NCBI GenBank assembly: GCA_030037645.1
Contig: JASHQI010000115.1
Coordinates: 1 to 46,076, forward strand
Source: Xanthobacteraceae bacterium
GTDB taxonomy: Bacteria > Pseudomonadota > Alphaproteobacteria > Rhizobiales > Xanthobacteraceae
DNA: 46,076 nucleotides
Reading direction: 5' to 3'
Under the pieces are notes generated by a model. It was not told where the DNA came from. It was given only the letters and a program-made list of their open reading frames with translations, and ran no database searches. Positions 41,050 through 46,076 of the stretch are shown in pieces; the stretch's first letter is position 1, and each line of letters begins with the position of its first letter. The position numbers and the translations under genes are program-made.

Positions 41050-41793
41050 CTAGACACACCTGCCGCCATCGACCTCCACGATATTGCCGGTAAGGAATTG
41101 GGCATCGGCCGAAGCAAGGAACAACGCCGCATTGGCGACGTCCTGCGCCAGCGCCAGCCGGCCAAGCGGAATGGTAGCGATGAACTTCTCGCGCATGCCG
41201 GGTACCGGGCCCAAAAAACTCGGCAACAGCGGCGTCTCGGTCGCCACCGGCGCGATAGCGCAGACGCGGATATGGTCGGGCGCAAGCTCGGCGGCGAGCG
41301 CCTTGGTCAGCGTGTGCACGGCACCCTTGGTCGCACTATAGGCCGCCACGCCCGGTCGCGGCCGCAATCCGGCGGTCGAACCGATATTGATGATGACGCC
41401 GCCGCCGTGCTTGCGAAAATGCGGCACCACCGCCTGGCAGCCGAGAAAGACGCCCTTCACGTTGACCGCAAACGTGCGGTCGTACTCGTCCTCGCCGATC
41501 TCCAGCATCGGCTTGTTGACGTGCGTGGTGCCGGCATTGTTGACCAGGATGTCCAGCGCGCCGAAGGCCGACAGCGTGTCGGCGACCGCTGCAGCGATTT
41601 CGGCCTTGCGCGAAACGTCGCAGCGCAATGCCACGGCGTTATTGCCGATGGCACGGGCCACGGATTTCGCCGCGTCGAAATCGATGTCGATCAGCGCGAC
41701 GCGCGCGCCTTCGCGCGCATAAATTTCCCCTATACATTTGCCGATGCCCGATGCGGCGCCGGTCACCAGCGCAGTTCTGTTTTCCAATCGCAT
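41050..41793 (-). CDS. SDR-family NAD(P)-dependent oxidoreductase
   Basis: A 247-residue classical short-chain dehydrogenase. It has the coenzyme loop TGAASGIG (11-18), NNAG, a catalytic Ser in IGSTAG, the YxxxK pair in YSATKGA, and a C-terminal FLASADAQFLTGNIVEVDGG. An acidic residue after the second strand (LIDIDFD) suggests NAD preference. The substrate is not readable. It lies 118 bases downstream of a hydroxypyruvate-isomerase gene on the same strand, so a role in oxidation of a sugar acid is possible but unproven. Confidence 0.9.
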   Translation of the reverse strand: MRLENRTALVTGAASGIGKCIGEIYAREGARVALIDIDFDAAKSVARAIGNNAVALRCDVSRKAEIAAAVADTLSAFGALDILVNNAGTTHVNKPMLEIGEDEYDRTFAVNVKGVFLGCQAVVPHFRKHGGGVIINIGSTAGLRPRPGVAAYSATKGAVHTLTKALAAELAPDHIRVCAIAPVATETPLLPSFLGPVPGMREKFIATIPLGRLALAQDVANAALFLASADAQFLTGNIVEVDGGRCV

Positions 41794-41911
41794 ATGTTCA
41801 TCCGCTTTTCTTGTAGCCCGTTCCGCTCACCCTGATGGACGAGCGATACAAGCAAGGTCGGTCGCGGCCGCCTCAGGACGATGAAAAACATGAATTGCCG
41901 CTGACTCCATT

Positions 41912-42691
41912 TCAACATCCCTGCGGGGCCAAGCCATATGGCTTGGCCCAACCAAGCCCGTGCTCTGTGCGTGCGCGCGGTTTATATTCGCAGCCGACCC
42001 ATCCCGCGTAACCCAGCCGATCGATTGCCTCGAATACGGCAGAATAATTCACTTCGCCCTCGTCAGGCTCGCCACGCGACGGCACCGCCGCAATCTGGAC
42101 GTGGCCGACCACGGGCAAATATTTCTCGAAACGCTTGATCAGATCGCCGCCGACTATCTGGACATGATAGACATCGAACTGCACGCGGACATTCGGCGCG
42201 CCGATTTTTGTGACGATATCGGCGGCGTGCTCGACATGACTGAGGAAATAACCCGGCCGGTCGCGCGGATTAATCGGCTCGATCAACAGCGTGATGTTTT
42301 CCTTCGCCGCGGCATCAGCAGCACGGGAGAGATTTTTGATGAAGACGGTCTCCGCCGCCGGCCGCTGCTCGACCGGCACGCAGCCGGTCATACAATGGAT
42401 CGCGGTGCCACCAATCGCCACGACATAGTCGAGCGCGCGTTTGAACGCAACCTGCCAATCGCGCTCGCGCCCCGGCAGTGCGGCGAGCCCGAACTCGGCA
42501 CATTGCGGGGTGTTAATACCGAGCTGCGTCAAGCCATGCCGCTCAAGCTCGACCTTCACGGCCGACGGCGCCACGTCATAGGGAAATTGCAGCTCGACCG
42601 CCCTGAAGCCGGCAGCAGCGGCGGCGCCGAAGCGCTCGATCGGGGCGCGGTCGGTGAACAGATAGCCGAGATTGGCGGCGAAGCGGGGCAT
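41912..42691 (-). CDS. hydroxypyruvate isomerase family protein (Hyi/OtnI)
   Basis: A 259-residue TIM-barrel isomerase of the xylose-isomerase-like superfamily. The family opening is [21 protein letters not shown]. The metal and catalytic Glu residues are expected in [10 protein letters not shown] and CEYKPRART, with the His of VGHVQIA and the Asp of QFDVYH also in place. It interconverts hydroxypyruvate and tartronate semialdehyde, or acts on 2-oxo-tetronates as OtnI does. With the SDR downstream and a broken isopropylmalate/tartrate-dehydrogenase-like gene upstream, it may be what remains of a sugar-acid catabolic cluster. Confidence 0.88.
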   Translation of the reverse strand: MPRFAANLGYLFTDRAPIERFGAAAAAGFRAVELQFPYDVAPSAVKVELERHGLTQLGINTPQCAEFGLAALPGRERDWQVAFKRALDYVVAIGGTAIHCMTGCVPVEQRPAAETVFIKNLSRAADAAAKENITLLIEPINPRDRPGYFLSHVEHAADIVTKIGAPNVRVQFDVYHVQIVGGDLIKRFEKYLPVVGHVQIAAVPSRGEPDEGEVNYSAVFEAIDRLGYAGWVGCEYKPRARTEHGLGWAKPYGLAPQGC

Positions 42692-42769
42692 CGCGTTTGC
42701 TCGTTACGGTTTAAACCCTAACCTGGATTGCATGTGCAAACCAAATGGCCTCGCGCTGATTTTCGTTAG

Positions 42770-43305
<536 letters not shown>

Positions 43306-43340
43306 GCCTTGCCCACCGAATATTGGGATGATTCCCATTA

Positions 43341-43370
43341 ACCTGCCCACTAATATGGTGGGCAATTTTA
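43341..43370. terminator. small hairpin upstream of the Rossmann-type gene
   Basis: TGCCCAC (43344-43350) pairs with GTGGGCA (43358-43364) around a seven-base AT-rich loop, followed by ATTTTAT. On the plus strand this looks like a weak terminator placed after the dead dehydrogenase and 100 bases before the next gene; it may equally be part of a dispersed element. Confidence 0.4.
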
Positions 43371-43466
43371 TGGTTGACGCCCCCCTGGCACCTTGGTTCG
43401 CTCGGTACGTAAGAACCGCGCAATGCGGCGCAGCCGTCGAGAAAGCTTCGGGAAGCCGCGACGCCC

Positions 43467-44864
43467 ATGAATGCGCAACAGCTTCTGCAGGAAATCTCGG
43501 ATTATTGCCGCAGGAGCGGTCTTGCCGAATCGACCTTCGGACGGCGAGCCGTGAACGACGGCAAGCTCGCCGCACGGCTGCGCAACGGTGGTCGCATCAC
43601 AACCGACACGCTCGACCGCATCCAGAATTTCATGGCGGCACATCCCGCCCAAAGCCAACGCCCAACCATCATCGAGCGCCCACGCGAGATCCACCCCGTT
43701 GCACCGCCGACCCTGCCGGCCCTGCCGGTAAAAGCGGGGGATCCGCAACGCAACTTCCGCTTCTTCGACAACCGACAGAAATATCTCCTGTTCGTCAACA
43801 CCTGTAGCGAGAAGTGGGAGGTCGCACACCGCGTCTCCGAAGAGCTTGCCCATATCCACCCACGCCCGCCCGCGGTGCGCGTATTCGACGCCGGCGTCGG
43901 CGACGGCACCGTGCTGGTGCGCGTGATGCGCGCCATGCACGACCGCTTCGCTCACATGCCCTTCTACACGGTCGGTAAGGAGATCAGCCTCGAGGATGTT
44001 CGACTCACGCTGCAAAAAATGTCGGACCGTTTTTTCGAGCATCCGGCAAGCGTTCTGGTGCTGACCAACCTGGCTTATGCCGATGCACCGTGGCTCGCGG
44101 TGAAATCGATCAATGCCGCGTCGAGCCTGGTTTGGCACGAGTTGCCGCTCATCGGCAATTCGGCCCACCGTTTCGAGCAACAGATTGTCGATCTTGAGCC
44201 CTTCCTGGCGCAGAACTGGAAAGCGGGCGTGAGCCAGCGCACCGGTAATCCGGTCTACGAGCGCCCGGTGGTGCTTGTCATCTATCGCGAAGATCACCGC
44301 TTCCTGCTCGACCCGATCATTCCCAAGCCCGGCGGCACGATGGCCAATTACGATCTCGTCATCGCCTCGCAACCCTACCGCGCGCGTGCCTCGCTCGACT
44401 TCAAGGCCAAGCGCGTGATCGGGCCGCTGGCGCGCGCGCTCGGACCTAGCGGCCGGCTCATCGCCATTCATTCCCACGGCCACGATCCAGGCATGGAAAT
44501 CATCCAACGGGTGTGGCCGGACGACAATCCCTTCATCCACGACCGCCACCAAATCCTCAAGGCGGTCAAGCACGAGCTCGGTCCCGCCGGCCGCGACCTC
44601 AACTTCAACGCCTATGCGGACAACCGCTCGCTGTTCCGCTACGTCATGCACACGCTGCCTTCGGAAATCTCCGAATCGATCGGCACCTCGACGCTGTTCG
44701 CCGCCTGGAATGCCGCCATCTATGTGGCGCAGGTGGAAGACGACCGGCTCGGCGAGGCGGGCGCGGACGGGCGCTATATGGAGGCGACGCGCGCGGTGTT
44801 GCGCGAACGCGGTGGCCTTTGGTTTTTTGATGAATCGTATGTGATTTCGCGCAGAAGGGCGTAG
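43467..44864 (+). CDS. conserved-looking protein: N-terminal helix-turn-helix-like segment plus Rossmann/SAM-methyltransferase-like domain
   Basis: A 465-residue protein. Residues 1-55 form short helices (QQLLQEISDYCRRSGLAEST; NDGKLAARLRNGGRITTDTL) that could bind DNA. Residues about 60-95 are Pro-rich linker. From about 100 a Rossmann-like fold starts, with a motif-I-like VRVFDAGVGDGTVLVRVM near 135-152 and later ILASQPYRARASLDF-type and GPSGRLIAIHSHGHDPG segments like motifs IV-VI of methyltransferases. The C-terminal part (about 390-465) has no membrane helix. I do not recognise a named family. It precedes yciI by 39 bases on the same strand. Confidence 0.65.
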   Translation: MNAQQLLQEISDYCRRSGLAESTFGRRAVNDGKLAARLRNGGRITTDTLDRIQNFMAAHPAQSQRPTIIERPREIHPVAPPTLPALPVKAGDPQRNFRFFDNRQKYLLFVNTCSEKWEVAHRVSEELAHIHPRPPAVRVFDAGVGDGTVLVRVMRAMHDRFAHMPFYTVGKEISLEDVRLTLQKMSDRFFEHPASVLVLTNLAYADAPWLAVKSINAASSLVWHELPLIGNSAHRFEQQIVDLEPFLAQNWKAGVSQRTGNPVYERPVVLVIYREDHRFLLDPIIPKPGGTMANYDLVIASQPYRARASLDFKAKRVIGPLARALGPSGRLIAIHSHGHDPGMEIIQRVWPDDNPFIHDRHQILKAVKHELGPAGRDLNFNAYADNRSLFRYVMHTLPSEISESIGTSTLFAAWNAAIYVAQVEDDRLGEAGADGRYMEATRAVLRERGGLWFFDESYVISRRRA

Positions 44865-44903
44865 CTGTTCCATCCTGCGCCGCGGGAGGAGTATAGTGCC
44901 CCC

Positions 44904-45212
44904 ATGCTGTTCGTCGTCCACGCGCTCGACAAGAAAGACATTCTGCCAACGCGCGCCAAGCATTATCGCGCGCATCGCGTCCACCTCGACCGCTCTGACG
45001 AGCATGCAGTCGACGTTGTGACTGCCGGCACGCTGGTTGCCGACGATGGCGAGACACCGGTCGGCAGCGTTTTCGTCGTCGATGCGGCTGATCGAGCCGC
45101 GGTCGACGCCTTTACGCGTAGCGACCCGTACCACGTCAACGGCGTCTGGGAGCGCGTTGCGATTCACCGCTACAACAAGAAACGCGGCACGCCGATCGCA
45201 AGCCGGCGGTGA
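44904..45212 (+). CDS. YciI-like protein
   Basis: A 102-residue YciI-superfamily protein: VVHALDKKDILPTRAKHYRAHRVHLDR at the start, a mid-protein AGTLVADDGETPVGSVFVVD, and the DPYHVNGVWE ending, with the conserved His and Asp pair of the fold. YciI proteins are small dimeric ferredoxin-like enzymes or ligand binders of mostly unknown role. It directly follows the Rossmann-type gene and converges on an LLM oxidoreductase. Start ATG 44904; the purine-rich GGGAGGAG at 44884-44891 is rather far upstream. Confidence 0.88.
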   Translation: MLFVVHALDKKDILPTRAKHYRAHRVHLDRSDEHAVDVVTAGTLVADDGETPVGSVFVVDAADRAAVDAFTRSDPYHVNGVWERVAIHRYNKKRGTPIASRR

Positions 45213-45243
45213 CTTGTCCTGCCCCGCGCAACGCGGAAGGATG

Positions 45244-46076
45244 TTACGAGCGCGCCTTCTCTCGCAATCCCATGCGTTCGAGCCGGCCGCACACTTCGTC
45301 GCAGAAGAACGGCAATTCGTCGATATAGTTCACCAGCGAAATCGCAATGCCGGTGAGGCCGGCCTTGGCGAGATCGGCGAGTTGCGCGGCGACGTGATCG
45401 GGATCGCCGATGATGGGCAGCCCGCCCATACCCTGCGCAAACTGGCTGCGTTTGGTCAGGTATTCCTGCATCGGCACCGTCTGCGGCGAGATGTTCTTCA
45501 GCGCCAGGATGCCGTCGACGGCCGACCAATCGGCATGCTCGACGATGCAATGATGAAAATAGTCTTCGGCCTGTTTTTGCGTCGGCTTGCAGGTGACGAC
45601 ACCAACCGTATAACAGCCGATCTCGCGGCCTTGCGCCCGCGCCGCAGCCTGCGCTGTACGCACCTTTTGTGCGGTGTCTTCAAGCGATGTGCGCGAGGCT
45701 TGCAGAAAAAACGCATCGCAGTTCTTGACCGCGAAAGCCTGGCCGGTCGCCGATGCACCGGCATTCATGATCACCGGCCGCGTGCCGCCATAGGGCTTCG
45801 GCTTGCCGCGGATGCCGTTCATGTTGAGATATTTGCCGTGAAACTCGAAGTTCTCGCGATCGGACCAGATCATCTTGATGACGTCGATCCACTCCTGCGC
45901 GTAGTCGTAGCGGTCCTCGTGCGCGCGCTGCTCGACGCCGAACATGTCGAACTCGCCCTCGTTCCAGCCGACCACGATATTGAGGCCGAAGCGGCCCTCG
46001 CTAATATGATCGGCGGTGACCATTTCCTTCGCCGCCACCACCGGATTGAAAATCGGCGCATGCACAGTGCCGAACA
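45244..46076 (-). CDS. LLM-class flavin-dependent oxidoreductase (5' end outside window)
   Basis: A luciferase-like TIM-barrel flavoprotein. The readable part begins with the segment VHAPIFNPVVAAKEMVTADH, then SEGRFGLNIVVGWNEGEFDMFG, typical of FMN-dependent alkanesulfonate/pyrimidine-type monooxygenases, and ends with LVNYIDELPFFCDEVCGRL. The frame is open through the right edge of the window, so about 90-100 N-terminal residues are missing. It would use FMNH2 and O2 to cleave or oxygenate a substrate that cannot be named here; the redox partner is not seen. Confidence 0.88.
   Translation of the reverse strand, partial: FGTVHAPIFNPVVAAKEMVTADHISEGRFGLNIVVGWNEGEFDMFGVEQRAHEDRYDYAQEWIDVIKMIWSDRENFEFHGKYLNMNGIRGKPKPYGGTRPVIMNAGASATGQAFAVKNCDAFFLQASRTSLEDTAQKVRTAQAAARAQGREIGCYTVGVVTCKPTQKQAEDYFHHCIVEHADWSAVDGILALKNISPQTVPMQEYLTKRSQFAQGMGGLPIIGDPDHVAAQLADLAKAGLTGIAISLVNYIDELPFFCDEVCGRLERMGLREKARS

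Noticed and set aside
43368-45167. A 599-residue minus-strand open frame across the Rossmann-type and YciI genes
   Set aside because: It covers two plus-strand genes with recognisable folds and good spacing; its translation has shadow composition (His/Arg/Val rich) and no motif.

Overview
This is a GC-rich (about 60% or more) chromosomal window from an alphaproteobacterium. It is most likely a member of the Hyphomicrobiales (Rhizobiales) near Bradyrhizobium, Rhodopseudomonas, Pseudolabrys or Xanthobacteraceae. The evidence is a membrane-bound ferritin/VIT1 gene (mbfA) preceded by a perfect Irr-type iron control palindrome, a very large growth-pole-ring-like coiled-coil protein, RIME-like palindromic intergenic elements, orphan Bug-type solute-binding proteins, and the gene order MoxR / DUF58 / DUF4159 divergent from DUF1285 / CoA-Nudix / DUF6111 / CCA transferase. 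I see no rRNA, tRNA, CRISPR array, phage or complete insertion sequence.

Layout. Bases 1-7.7 kb: catabolic and redox genes (flavin monooxygenase, two-domain VOC protein, orphan Bug protein, secreted SGNH hydrolase, and a ferredoxin / ferredoxin-NADP reductase pair). 7.3-13 kb: an orphan Hpt protein divergent from a 1602-residue membrane-anchored protein built largely from 11-residue repeats, the most interesting gene here. 13-17.9 kb: serine/threonine dehydratase, a small periplasmic protein, a helical protein of unknown role, a second orphan Bug protein and an enolase-superfamily dipeptide epimerase. 17.98-20.8 kb: a lipid-transport operon (MlaE with fused STAS domain, MlaF, MlaD), followed by the remnant of an MFS transporter. 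21-25.5 kb: DUF1045, PhoU, SemiSWEET, an LpxH-like phosphoesterase and a divergent GT21 glycosyltransferase. 25.5-35.4 kb: two divergent operons, one with translationally coupled DUF1285-Nudix-DUF6111-CCA genes and one with MoxR-DUF58-DUF4159-VWA/GATase-like genes (envelope-located, Bat-like). 35.4-39.1 kb: GNAT, glutathionyl-hydroquinone reductase, a Gly/Pro-rich secreted protein, a Nudix protein and MbfA. 39.1-40.4 kb: a metallophosphoesterase bracketed by palindromic repeats. 40.4-46 kb: a tail-anchored protein, an SDR, hydroxypyruvate isomerase, a multiply frameshifted isopropylmalate-dehydrogenase-like pseudogene, an unusual Rossmann-type protein, YciI, and a flavin-dependent LLM oxidoreductase cut by the window edge.

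A recurring theme is the cell envelope: Mla lipid transport, the LpxH/GT21 pair, muropeptide-type epimerase, MoxR/Bat-like complex and the growth-pole-like protein. A second theme is small palindromic repeats. One family of about 105-125 bp, with CTAG at its ends, sits against gene 3' ends at three places and supplies or abuts TAG stop codons. The best candidates for something under-described are the hendecad-repeat protein (8208-13016) with its divergent Hpt neighbour, and the Rossmann-type protein at 43467-44864.
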